Below are positions 35,363-48,236 of a stretch of 64,000 nt of DNA, piece by piece; position 1 is the stretch's first letter; every line of letters begins with the position of its first letter. Location of the stretch: assembly GCA_030435675.1 (NCBI GenBank), contig CM059622.1, positions 7,378,001 through 7,442,000 on the forward strand. The letters run 5' to 3'. The stretch is from Steinernema hermaphroditum (lineage: Eukaryota; Nematoda; Chromadorea; Rhabditida; Steinernematidae). The position numbers and the translations under genes are program-made. The notes beneath the pieces are model-generated. The model saw nothing but the letters and a program-made list of their open reading frames with translations. It made no database searches and was not told the origin of the DNA.

Positions 35363-37900
35363 TCAGAAGCTCATCAGAAAGGAGGACGTCGACGGCGTCG
35401 GTCGGATGCCACTTCGTGTCCGAAGGCATTGTTCGACAAAGCCTCTTCGCTCTCGCCGGTTCGCCGACGAAGCCGAATCAGCTTTGAAGAACAAATCGGC
35501 AAAGTGTTGCAGAATGTCGCCTGAAAAGAAGCAAATCAACACTTTGAATGTCAGATATATTCTCGTGAAAAAAGCAATACAAATGGGGTAAGACGGAAAC
35601 ATTTTAAAAGGGTTACCCTGAGACGATCGATGACTTGGTAAAAGATCCACGAGGAAGTCAATCAGATAGTCGAACACTATCCTGTTCTCCTCGGGAAACC
35701 GCTGCACACAGGCTGAACAGTACGAGGGGGATTCGACCTGTCGGAGGCAGTAGTTCGCAGCATCACGGGGAATTATGGGATCTGAAATTGATCGATAGCA
35801 CCACGGTGAGCAAAAGAGGGCGATGCGTCGTCACGCCAGCGACGTCGCCACAGCTGATTATGCGGAGTGCGGCTCGCCGGAGACGTTGTTTACCTGAGAA
35901 TGAATCTATGAGGCGCAGAAGCGCGGTGTAGACAGTAATCAGGTCGACTTCTCCGGAACCCGTCATCAGGACTGAAAGAAAGTTTGTGGCGCTCGCGATT
36001 CGAGAAGACACATACGCAGTTGCTCGGGAGATCCTCGATCAAGTGCGTTTCGTATGGCGACGAATCCCGAGTCCGGTGGAGGGTCGTTCATCTGTATGTT
36101 CTCCAGTCCGTTCGCTCGAAGGCACTCCACTATTTTCCACAGAGGAAGCGGAACTTTTGTCGAGGTCGTTGAAACGGACTCTAAACCAGATGGTTCTCCC
36201 TGAAGTAAAGATTAACGCACTGCGAGAAGAAACACATTGAAAGTACCAAATCGATAAGCAGTTCTTCCTTCTTGTCTTCGGGAGCGGGGGTGTTCATGAA
36301 GGCGAGGAATGAAGCTCCGAAGCAGCTCTTCTTGTAGTTGGCGAACACTTCAACGAAAGAGTCACCTCCATCTCGAAGACGCACCACAAGGATATCGGAG
36401 AGGCGACCGTCGTGCCCGGGCTTCCCGATCTCCCACGCTATTCTTTGGTCGATGAGGACCTGGAGGGAGAGGTGGACGGCGCATCCTTTCATGACTGTGC
36501 CACTCGGAGGCGTCACCGATAACCAGTCCGGAGATATGTCGTCATTGCCAGGTCGCGCGACGAATTTGAAGTGCACGGGACCGGCTCCAACGTTCTCCAC
36601 TGTAAGGGTCTTCACTTTCGGCTCCATGTACCACACATCTCCAAAGTCGAGCTGTGTGTGGGAGAGACGGATCTTCGGTCTCAAGCTGTTGATACGGCGA
36701 TCGGCTTCACGGTTCGCTTCGTCCACCAATCTTCTACGCTTCTCCACGTCGATCTTCTTCGTGGTGACGTGCAGGAGTGAGCGGACGGGTTTATGGTCAC
36801 TGAGGGTAATGCATTCGATGCTCTCGTAATCGGAGGCGACCACGTTCGTTCCCTCCGATATCACTCTCCACAGGATGCGATCGCACCACGCCGGCGCTCG
36901 TCGTTTCTCACTGGAATCCCAGTTGTTTGTACCGGTGTCGTACTTGTATGTCGGCTTAAAGTTGATTTTCGGCTCTTGGAAGTCATGGAAAGCGTTTCTG
37001 TAGATCTGTTGCTGCAGAAGCTGATCGTAATCCAGAAGGCACTTGAAGTCGCCCGTGCTGCACTTCAGACGAATTAGTTCGTTCGGGATGCTTGGAGGTG
37101 TCGCCAGGCGATAGTTGAGGTCACCGAGCCATATGATGAGATCGTGCTCGTAGATGCTGGAGTTGTCGGCAAACGTCAGCTGCGAAATTTCGCGGTAATC
37201 CTGTAAAAATATGAATGCAAGAGATTAAGGAAAGGACTGAAACGTTCCAAATAGTTGAAAAGAGGCCTCATACCTGATTTCTCCTTTCGAGTTCATTGCC
37301 GGCAGCCAAATGAGAGTTTATGAAGCAGATGGAGGTGTCGTTGATCTTCATGCGGATCGAAACGCCGCCCTTGTTTCCGAACTTGAGAAAGCCCGTGGGA
37401 ACGTGATTGGACATGATCTCGCCGCAGGGAATGGCGCCATCGATTCTCTGATACACGACCAGGAAGATTCCCACTAGCTTGATGCTGTGAACCTGAAGAG
37501 GAAGAGCTGAAGAAGGTGCGAAATCGACTCACCTCGGAGTATCCGCGAAGACAGGAGCTGATGGCGGAAAGCCACTCGAACTGTTTGATGTTGTTGTCTT
37601 TCACGTAAGTGCCGATGGCGAGGTCCATCTCCTGGAGGCCGACGACCACGAAGTCGGGCTTATTGCCGTTCCTTGCAAACCATGGTTGGAGGGCGCCGGG
37701 CGACGGCGGCGGCGACTTTCCATTGACGTTAAAGGTAGTCACCAGAAGACGCACGTCGATGAAGTCACAGAACCTGAACTACTTGAGGTGAGCTCTGAAG
37801 GGAAGACGCACCTTGGCTCCCATTCGGAGAGGACGCTATCGACGTGGAGATCTTTTCCCGGAATGTAGCCATTGGTCGCGGAGCTGTCATAGAAAGTCAT
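35363..37900 (-). CDS. ocrl-1: inositol polyphosphate 5-phosphatase OCRL/INPP5B homologue
   Basis: Removes the 5-phosphate of PI(4,5)P2 on endosomal and Golgi membranes; the human gene is mutated in Lowe syndrome, and C. elegans ocrl-1 acts in phagosome and endosome sealing. The start is ATG 37898-37900 (MTFYDSSATNGYIPGKDL). Catalytic motifs are visible: FNVNGKSP, VVVGLQEMDL, NKGGVSIRMKINDTSICFIN, SHLAAG, IIWLGDLNYRL, RRAPAWCDRILW and SDHKPVRSLL. An ASH domain follows (LSHTQLDFGDVWYMEPKVKT, GPVHFKFVARP, SVTPPSGTV, ANYKKSCFGASFLAF). A RhoGAP-like domain comes last (VPLWKIVECLRANGLENIQ, PPPDSGFVAMRNALDRGSPE, HFADLFFKADSASSANRRE). Nothing resembling an N-terminal PH domain was seen. Exons are numerous and short. 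SYAP1 follows closely on the same strand. Confidence 0.93.
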
Positions 37901-38310
37901 CGCGGGGGTTCCCTTCAGCACGCGCGGACACCCATTCACCGCCTAAACGCGGATCTTCAAAATTACTGTTTTCGTGTATTTATGCAAATTGGACGATCGA
38001 CGACGTCGATCACACGCCGCACCAGCCAGCACCGCCTAAACGCAAATAAACGCGCGAGAACTCGAATTGCGCTACGACCGCCCGAGCACTGCGCAAGATA
38101 CCACTAAGAACCTCAAAGAGCCTTGTCACGCCAGGAGTATTTATATGACATCAACATATTACAATCACTGAGAGACGTCAAAGGAGAGATCTGACCTTAC
38201 CTCAGAGGACTTGATTAGCACAAACATGGCGGTTTACAATCGAAAAACAGTTTTATAGGAATATACATCAAAAGATTGATTGCAAACTGACAACACATTA
38301 GCAGAGAAGA
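37901..38310. other. intergenic region ocrl-1 promoter / hrpf-1 3' end
   Basis: About 400 bp without a gene. It should contain the ocrl-1 promoter at its left end and the hrpf-1 3' UTR at its right end. No clear poly(A) hexamer was found for hrpf-1. Direct repeats of CACCGCCTAAACGC occur at about 37937 and 38030. Confidence 0.4.
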
Positions 38311-39961
38311 TCAATATCGGCGTGCACGAGGTTGCGATCCTTCCGGGAAGAGCTCGATGTATCGATTTCCTAAACAATTTGGAAGTGAAGGTACCGTGAC
38401 AACCAATGCGAACATACCCATGTTGCGGCGATCAAAACTAAGAGCATCATCAAGTTCTGCTTTGGAGTAGAAATCCACAATAGCTTCGCCGCTAGGACGT
38501 CCAGTTTTTTCCTTCAGGATGTCGATCTTAGCAGGTCGAATAGGGTTGAAAAAGTCAATTATATCTTGAACGGTTGCTTGGTATGGAAGCCCTCTCATAC
38601 GGATTGAGAGGGAAGACGACATCATTGGTGTAGAAGCGGGCATTGCGTATGGGGAACGGCTCATGCGCGTGTCAGTTGCCCACGAGTTGCCCATGCCGTT
38701 CGTACGACCACGTCGCATCGGGCCACCCACTTCACGACTATATCCACTATCATATCCACTAAGAGCTGCTCCAGGGCCATTTCTATCCCAAATCGGGGGA
38801 GACGAATAGTCCCACGCAGGCTGAGTGTGCGCCGCGTAGCCACCGTAACCCCCTTGCGGGTCACCGTAGCCCCAGGAAGCAGCACGCGCCTGTGCTTGGC
38901 TAGAGTAAGGATCATCCATGAGACCTCGTGGAGCTGATCCATATGCACCGTAGTTTCCGCCATATGATCCGTTGCTGTATCGGCTTGGCATATCACTGGG
39001 CGTTTTCACTGCCCATTCCATTTCGTTTTGGTTGGAGGTGAAAACCTCAATGTACCTAAACGTATACACGTTAATAACTTCATCAACCTTTCAAATTTCA
39101 GTACCTGTGTTGAATGTTCTGCTTGTTTCTTTCAAGAGCACGTGTGCCCGACTCTGCATCAGCAAACACAACGTAGGCTTCTCCCTTTCCCCGTCCAGTG
39201 ATCTCGAATGGGATAACAACGCCATTAGGCACTATAATAAGCCCATCAAAGAATCGAGTAATTTCCTCCTTGGTGCATCCATAAGGTAAGCCTCGAAGTC
39301 GAACAACAGAAACCCCAACGGGGGCAACGAAAGAGCTATTTCCCGTTGGTGGACGACTTCCATAGCCACGAGGTTGTTCCATTTCAGCTAATGTGGAAGC
39401 AAAAACCTATAAGTGTACTGTTAGGACACAGTAAATTGTATTTTATGGAGTAACATTGAATCCAGATTTTGCCCAAAAACAGACTGAAACCTGAGCAAAG
39501 AAAGACAACTCCTCCCAAGCCCAGCGAAATTTCCTCACCAAAAACCAGTGTCATAATATAAGTTAAAGGGATAAATAAAATAAACCACCAACTTCAACAT
39601 AACGGTTTCCCAAGGTTTCCCGGTCTTTCGACATTGCAATTCCGTAGCCCTTCTCATCACTAAACTGAACGTAAGCCTCGCCACTTGCTCTACCCTCCTT
39701 TGTTTTTGTTAGTACCACTTTAACCATAGATTCCGCTGCAGCTGCAATATGCAAAGTGATTAACTACACAACGACCAGTAGGGTGACAAAATGGGTGCAG
39801 CTGAATGGAGCGGGAATGAGGCACCAAGCACCGCTTCTTCACCCTCAACAAGCCTCCACTGCCCCCAAACGACGAAACGTACCTCCGAAAAAGACCCTCA
39901 AATCGTCTTCGGAACACGACCAGGGTAGGCCACGGCATCTAACAACGTAGGATTGCGACAT
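38311..39961 (-). CDS. hrpf-1: hnRNP F/H family RNA-binding protein
   Basis: Quasi-RRM protein that binds G-rich RNA and regulates splicing in the nucleus. The ATG at 39959-39961 sits directly after a CCTTTCAG acceptor, suggesting trans-splicing at the start codon. qRRM1: MSQSYVVRCRGLPWSCSEDD, then RASGEAYVQFSDEKGYGIAM and DRETLGNRYVEV. qRRM2: VVRLRGLPYGCTKEEITRFF, GRGKGEAYVVFADAESGTRA and HRYIEVF. A Gly/Tyr/Ser-rich linker follows (NGSYGGNYGAYGSAPRG, GYGGYAAHTQP, with GGPMRRGR). qRRM3: IRMRGLPYQATVQDIIDFFN, GRPSGEAIVDFYSKAELDDA and NRYIELFPEGSQPRARRY at the end. Exon codons are AT-richer than in the neighbouring GC-rich genes. The hrpf-1 name is by family; sym-2 is a possible alternative in C. 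elegans nomenclature. Confidence 0.9.
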
Positions 39962-41243
39962 CTGAAAGGAAACTCAGATTACTAAGTCAGCATTGCGGAA
40001 AATTACGCGCTCAAAAACCCCCGTAATCGCTAGAAATCGATGAAAGATGAGACAAAGGTATCGTTCTTCCGCATCGCTTTCGGGAAGCAAGCATACTCCG
40101 ATCTGCAGCGTTGCGACGCGTCGCAACGGCCGACCGCGACGCGGACTTGAACGACACGAACGGGCGCCGCAGCGCTCGATAAGTCAGCAAAACTCATTAC
40201 GGTCAACAAGGCGCAACTGCTTCCTCGCAGGACCTCTGATCCAACATCTGCAGAGTGACACTAGGCCGACCCCTTGCTCTTTCTATGGATCACTTTGAAA
40301 ATAACGGTTTGCAGAACATTTTCATCGATTATAATCATATTAAAAAATCTCTCGGCAAAACGGCGAGTACTCCCGCCACGACTTATAAAGTAACAAGACG
40401 TAACATGTTCGTGCAGCGCCGAAATTTCAATGGGATTTTTGAGTTTCTGGATGAATTGCTTGCTTTCTTTGCGTACGAGGTGTGATTTCGAAAACACTCA
40501 ACATTATGTTGCAGATGTATCTCTGGCGGATCGTTTGCGCCATCATTGAGCGCCAGAGGTGGAATTTCCACGGAGGAGATAGCTTTTTTATCTCCCCGAC
40601 TTCTGCTTTTTCCTAGTTTCTCGCCTTCTACACTGCGCGCCTTGTTCAAACTGGCACAACAGATCGCGCCGCCCGTCCTTATCATCGCAGAATCCATGCG
40701 GACCGATATGAAAGCGATTTGAATAAGAACAATGAAAGCGAATAAAAACCGGACATTCGCGGTACGGGACCTCAGCGTGTAAATGAGATGTTCTGAGTGC
40801 ATTGATCTGATCCGCGCTGAATAGCTTTCATATCGGCCTTTTGCCCTTTCTCCTTCTTTTTGTTCTCTGCGTCAAAGTGAAGAACCGCACGTTTGCAAAG
40901 AGCATTCCACATGCAATACCCATTTCATATGGACAAATACTGCATTAAGCCCTGCATGCCAACAGCCAACAGCATGAATCCTTCAACAGCCACGGAGACA
41001 CTACGACCAACGTGCAAGACGGCGAGGCACAAAATGTCACGAAGACGCCGCCGCCGCCGTAGCGAACGTGTGAAAACTCGTTCTTTTCAAATTGCAGACG
41101 GTAAATTTTAAACTATCGCGGCGGGACACACGGCGCAGCCCATTCCAACCACATCGCTCTCTGATTCGCGTCGTCGTACTGTGTTTCGAAGGCTTGCTTG
41201 AGTCTCCTCTGCCGGCTTTTTGCTTCGCAGAAGTATCCTGAGA
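39962..41243. other. bidirectional intergenic region hrpf-1 / atp-1
   Basis: Divergent promoter region for two highly expressed genes. It contains a perfect 13-bp inverted repeat, CCGATATGAAAGC at 40703-40715 and its complement at 40824-40836, which may be the ends of a small degenerate mobile element or just a hairpin. Open frames of 70-140 codons exist on both strands in 40250-40800 but overlap each other and resemble nothing known. A TTCGCAG acceptor lies 14 nt before the atp-1 ATG. Confidence 0.45.
40703..40836. repeat. 13-bp inverted repeat flanking about 108 bp
   Basis: CCGATATGAAAGC and GCTTTCATATCGG are exact reverse complements. The spacer is AT-rich. No target-site duplication was recognised, so a MITE origin is only a possibility. 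Confidence 0.5.
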
Positions 41244-43124
<1,881 letters not shown>

Positions 43125-43545
43125 GAAAATAATATTTTTGTGTAGTTTACGTTTATATCCTTTCTGGGTGTAAATACATGATTGTTAGAGTTAAAGTGTA
43201 AAATTAAAGCGTTCACCTTCTCTTTGGATGTGTTGATCAGTGGATAAGCATTTGCTGGGATGGGCTGGCTGATTAATCAACGACTTGGGTGAACGGCACC
43301 ATACCGCCTGAAGACTGTTAATACGAGTGGGGTGTCGTCCAAAATGATGTACAGGCGCAGAGGAACTTCGCTACTCACGATGTCAACGTTCTGAACCCAC
43401 AAGGAAGTGCGACCCAGAAGAGTCCGGTGTGGGTGGAACATTTCCATTGTCTGCGCCTCTTTCTAGACGTCTCAGGAATTGTCTGCACCGATTACTGTCT
43501 CTGTCGCCTCCTTCATTTAGCGTCTTGTGAGTCCTCGAGCGGTTG
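43125..43545. other. intergenic region after atp-1
   Basis: About 420 bp. The first 80 bp are AT-rich atp-1 3' UTR (AATTAAAG near 43203 could be a variant poly(A) signal). The rest should be the promoter and leader of the small membrane protein gene at 43546. No other gene seen. Confidence 0.45.
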
Positions 43546-44143
43546 ATGTCTTCTTCGTCGCGTTCGTCTTCGCTTTCCTCGCTGGTTTCGTCGGCCTTCG
43601 ACGCCGTCGCCGACCACTTTTGGCCTTCCCTCGGAGTTCTTTTCTCTGTCGCCGTTTCCCTGCAGCTTCTCCTCATCCCGGCGTTCCCCTCTCTTCTTCG
43701 CAGCCTCTTCGTCATCCCTATCGCAGCGTTCCTCTACCAGTGGTACGGTATCCACGGCCACAGGTTCGCTCGGGAAACGGTAAGTAAGTACCTCCATATG
43801 CTCTTTTACTCAGCCGTCTTCAGAAATTTTCTTTCGACGAGCCGAACATCTTAGCGACGACTGTGCATTTCGAGTGCGAGGAGGGTCCGATGTTGGGAGA
43901 CGACGTCACCCCCGGAGGAACGAAGCAACCCGTTGACTGCTGCGGCAAAGGAAAGCCGCGGGAGTCGATCTTCACCGAGCTCACTAGAAACGAGGAGAAG
44001 GAGCTCATGCAGAAGGCAGATGACACGTCCCCTTCCCGCTACAGTATCCCTTTCAGATCTATGAGAAGCACTACGGACGAGTTTACACAACGCAGCGTCG
44101 CCGCGAAGCCGAGCGGAAGCAGGCCGAAGAGAAGAAGAGTTGA
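43546..44143 (+). CDS. small membrane protein of unknown function
   Basis: Three exons in phase (43546-43779 = 78 codons, 43824-44015 = 64, 44057-44143 = 29 with stop) give 170 aa. A Ser-rich N-terminus is followed by one long or two close hydrophobic segments (about residues 24-65: WPSLGVLFSVAVSLQLLLIP and LLRSLFVIPIAAFLYQWYG). A hydrophilic tail follows, with two Cys pairs or singles (VDCCGKGK), ending in a basic coiled stretch (RREAERKQAEEKKS). The third exon joins in frame only if intron 2 (44016-44056, 41 nt) uses a GC donor, AAG|GCAGAT ... TTTCAG. Unspliced, the frame would run to 44186 with an unrelated basic end. AATAAA follows at 44177-44182. The family is not recognised. Confidence 0.72.
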
Positions 44144-44298
44144 ACGTTTTTATCGAAATTTCACAGAAATCGCCGAAATAAATTAGAAGTAGTATCGGAA
44201 GCGAGAGGTTTTACGGTACTTGTGATATCGGAGGGTGCGGGCTACCCAGATGGTGGAGATCAATCGGCAGGGAAACGTTGAGGTTTCGGAGGAAGGCT

Positions 44299-47200
44299 TC
44301 AGCCGCAACCTCCGCACCCTCCACAGCCACCACAGCCTCCGCAGCCACCACATGCTCCGCACGCTGAAACGGCAGGTCAAGGGGTTATGGTAGCCAGGGA
44401 ACTCACCTCCACAGGCGCCGCAAGCCCCGCAAGCGCCACCGTCACAGGCTCCACCGCACATGGTGAGCATGAGGGCGGCGGCAACCTCGGCACCGCCGGA
44501 TCCGTCGGCGTTCTGGGCGGCAAGGAGGCGGTTCGAGGGGAGCGCCTTCCCGTAGCCGCAGGCGAGCGTCAGAGGCCACTTGTGGGCCTGGTGCCCCACG
44601 GAGGTGGAGTCGGAACGGGCGCGGATCTTGTCAGGGTTGCAGAGGACGAAGAGCGTCGCTACGGAGAAGACGCCGGCGATGTGCTCCGCCGTCGCCGTCG
44701 AGCGGCACTGGATCCGCTTCCCGTTGAGCCGCGCCTGTGCTTCTAGAAGACGGGGTTAGGGCTGCGCCCGGTGGGGGTCCGGTACCGCCTATGAGGAAGA
44801 GGGTGGAGTTGTCCGGTGCTGGGAGCTGGACCTTCTGCACGGTGTTCTTTGTGAGGTTGAAGACGTCGACGAGCAGATTCCCCGGACTGCCCGGCTTCCC
44901 TTTGGTACGCCCGACGCCGGCGACCTTCTTGGCGAAACCCGACCAGCGGCCCTTGATGACCGAGTAGTCGCCGTCGCGGTTCATGATCACGAAGACGCGC
45001 TCGTCGGCCGTCGAGAGGTGCGGCAGGAATTGCTGAAAGCGGACTACAGTACTCTAGGAGACGAATCTACCAGGTTGGCGTCCAGCTGATCCTTCGAGGG
45101 TAGGGAGTCGGCGCCGATGAGGTGCGACATGCATAGAAGGCGCTGCTCCTTCCCGTAGACGAGGATCAGTGAGAGAAGAAGCGTCGCCGAGTGGATAACC
45201 TGCACCGTGAAGGAGGCGCCGTCGCGCGGGTCCACGAGGGTATGCGTGGCCACGTGTACGGTAGCATTGGTCTGCAGCGCTGCGCGGTTGAGGGACGCGC
45301 TCTGGCACAGGTTCCACAGCTGGCTGTTCGGCACCAGGAGCTGCTCCACGAACTCACCGACGCTCAGCTCCATCTCGCGGTTCAGGGAGATGCTACAAAG
45401 GGCGCCATTTAGACGATCTCCTTCCGTCCCTCAAGCAGTTCAGGGGGCGAGAGACTAGTGGAAAAATGTGAATCCTCTGGATCTGAGGAGGGCGCCTCAG
45501 TTCCCTGTGGTTTCCACAGAGGAAGATCTATGTCAAAAGTCTTTTTCCCTCGGACAATGACATGGGAGCCTACGTGCATCTGCAGTGGATGAAGCACACT
45601 ATGACAACCCCGTCCTATTGAAATAAGGCAAATCTGTAGGGCATCTAGATCCTGGAGATTTCCTCCAGAGCACCCCTTTAGACGCACCTCGTGGTGGCGT
45701 TGACCTTTGCCCTGACCTCCCGCTCGAGGTCCTTGCTGGTCAGCTCGATCTGCGCGACGTTCTGGGCGATCTTCGAGTTCCCCTGAGGCAGCAACTAAAG
45801 AGTACAGTCACTGGACTTGTCCCTCCCCTCCTTGGGTACCTGTTTGAGCGATGTCTTCCCCTGCAGCCTGAGCATGTCCTTCTTCTGGAGGAACACTTTG
45901 TCGTAGAGCTCGAGCTCCACGCTCAGGTCCTTAGACTTCCTCTTGTCGAAGGGAAACTTCACGATGGCCGCCGAGGCGGCGGTGTCCGTCGGCTGCCACA
46001 CCAGCGAAAATCCTGACTTCGTCACCTGGAATCCGGGACTAGGGTGCAAGATGGATGGGGCGCCGCGGTGAGCGATGGCCCCTTAGGCCCGCGGGCCAAA
46101 GTAAACAAACGAACCTGTTTGTTGGCGAGGTCGGCGTTGAACGTCGTCACCTTCTTGCTACCGTAGCTCAGCTTCAGACGGAGCTGCTCGCGCTGCACGG
46201 GAATCTCCTTGAGCGCGATCGAGGGAATGTGGATGTGCCCGTAGGTAATCTGGCCCAGGTCCTGGGACTCGAAGCCCAGGAACGAGGGCGCGCTGTGGCC
46301 CCTAAGGAGGAACGGTACGATAGGGGAAGGGAATGGTACCTGAACATGCAGCCGCGCCGCCAGAAGCCCTCCTGGAAGTGGGCGCTCCATAGGCGCTTGG
46401 TGGCGCTTTCGCCCTTCAACAGCTTCGAGTTCTTCGAACGGTCGTTGACGGAGTCGTCGTGTTTCAGAAGGGCACCGAAGATCGCCGTGCAGTCGCGTTG
46501 GTAGGCGAGCGGGTGCACCTGGTGGCAGTGCCACACGAGGTCGAAGTCGTAGCAGGGCGTGAAGAACTGCTCGGGGTAGGTCTGCTTGAGCAGCAGGAAC
46601 TGCATGTAGCGCCCGATGGCGTCCTTCAAGAACCGAGGGGCAGTGTAGTGTGGCAGCGAGACCTGCAAGAGCGCCGTTTGTGGGAGGAAAGGGCTGAGAA
46701 CGCACCTGGTAGTTGAAGTTCTTCTGCCTCTGGACGGCACCGGCGATGTCATAGGAGGACTTCTGCTTGTAGGCACTCCCCGTGGGGGCCTGCTGCGAGG
46801 AAAGGAAGTCGTAGGGCTCGTCCGGACAGAAGTTCTTCCACTCAGACACCGACTGCTCGTACCTCTGCTGGATCTCGTCGGCGCTCAGAAGTTTGTGATC
46901 CACTACGGAGCCGCAGATCGCCTCGCAGTCCTAAAGGAACCATCCTATAGTAGCTCCTCAACTTCCCCTTCTCCATCCATTGTTGAACAAACTTCGAAAT
47001 TTCTAGAGAACGCTGGCGATGCTTGGTCTTTGGCCGTCAGTTGTTTCCCCTTCCTCGACACCCTAATCGTTTCCTGCGTGACTCACGGGTCCTTCCCCTT
47101 CGACTACCGTACCTCTGAGCCCCCTGCATGTTCCTGTTCTTCCCTGTTTCTCGACCCGTTCTCGGGTTTCCCAATTACCTCCTGATAGTGAGTCGGCGAG

Positions 47201-48236
47201 AGCATGTGCGTGTGCCACACCCAGTGCACGTCCAGCGGCGGAATCCGGTTGATATCGGGTTTCTCCGCCTAAACACATTTAATTAAACCGAATTCTTCTA
47301 TCGACTTCCGGCGCCTGCAGCCCCGAGAGCCTCGGAAATCGATGTCCTCTGCGGCCTTATCGGATTCCTAGAAGGATGCCCTAAGCGCTGCAAATTAAGT
47401 TCCAAGACAATCGTCTTCCGCGTCGCCGATTTGGAGAGCGAACCGACACGGCCACAAAAAAAAACTGAAGTGGATTTATCTCCTCCTTGCACGATTTTTT
47501 CGACGCAGATTCGGCACAAAAAGTGGGGAGGGCTCTAGGGATGCGCCCAGCAAAGCCTTCTCTTGTCAGACCTACAACATAACACATGCTGGGACAAAAA
47601 TGTTTTGGATCTGTAATCCGATCTGGCACCCCTCGTGCACACCTAGCGACCGACATAGCCCAAGGAGATCCTTTTCTTTACAGGAGGTCCACTTTTGAAG
47701 ATTTGTATTCGTGTAGGAAAGTGTATTCACGCTTAATGCCATTGCCAGGTCACCGTATGAATATTCCAATCGCCAGGCAAGTGTTTGGCAGATCTACAGG
47801 GGCCCTTTGAGTGCAGTTCTACCGTAACCTCTCGATCTCTCGCCCCGTCCTCCTCTGGATTCCCGTCAAGAAGCCCTCCCTTCGGGCCGCCGGCCTCCCG
47901 TCACGCCTCTCCCCTAATTGACTTCGTTTTTCGGCGCGCCTCATTCAATTAGCCGACCTGCATGGGGAGCCAGAAAAGCTCGTAGCGGCGGATGGCGTTC
48001 TCCACCACCGCCGGATCGTAGAGCACCGGCGCTTTCCTGTCGATCATGCGGAGGAAGTTGGCCTCGCGCTGCGTCGCCTGCAGAAGGTCGATCGAAATAC
48101 ACTTCTGGATCTGCTGTGGCGTCGAGCGGAGCGCCGCCGCCGGCTCGTGGAGGTGGTGGTACTCCGGAGGACTCCCCGAGAAGTGCCGGTGGAGCTCTGC
48201 GCTCGACGGCGACGCGGCTACCGTAGTCGTCGCCAT
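44299..48236 (-). CDS. glycine-rich domain-containing protein (GRDP/DUF1399)
   Basis: Member of the GRDP family, best known from plants and fungi; the nematode function is unknown to me. Start MATTTVAASPSSAELHRHF. Ten or so exons run leftward. Two copies of the family core are seen: DVHWVWHTHMLSPTHYQEDC (exon near 47170-47270) and YDFDLVWHCHQVHPLAYQRD (near 46500), each with a W-H-x-H motif. Later parts include a C2-like region (KDLSVELELYDKVFLQKKDM), CMSHLIGADSLPS, VFVIMNRDGDYSVIKGRWSG and GVFSVATLFVLCNPD. The last two exons encode a tail of Cys-Gly-Gly and Cys-Gly-Ala repeats (about 18 Cys), ending at TGA 44299-44301. A CTTCAG acceptor lies 14 nt before the ATG. Codons are very GC-rich. Introns are moderate in size, and the one around 47280-47950 is the largest. 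Confidence 0.8.

Noticed and set aside
37901..37939. Upstream start for ocrl-1 in the same frame
   Set aside because: The extension begins with GTG rather than ATG; the first ATG at 37898-37900 is preferred.
40250..40802. Overlapping open frames on both strands between hrpf-1 and atp-1
   Set aside because: Mutually overlapping, no family match; the region looks like a divergent promoter with an inverted repeat.
47570..47815. Open frames inside the large GRDP intron
   Set aside because: The flanking GRDP exons join across this region and the frames have no recognisable content.
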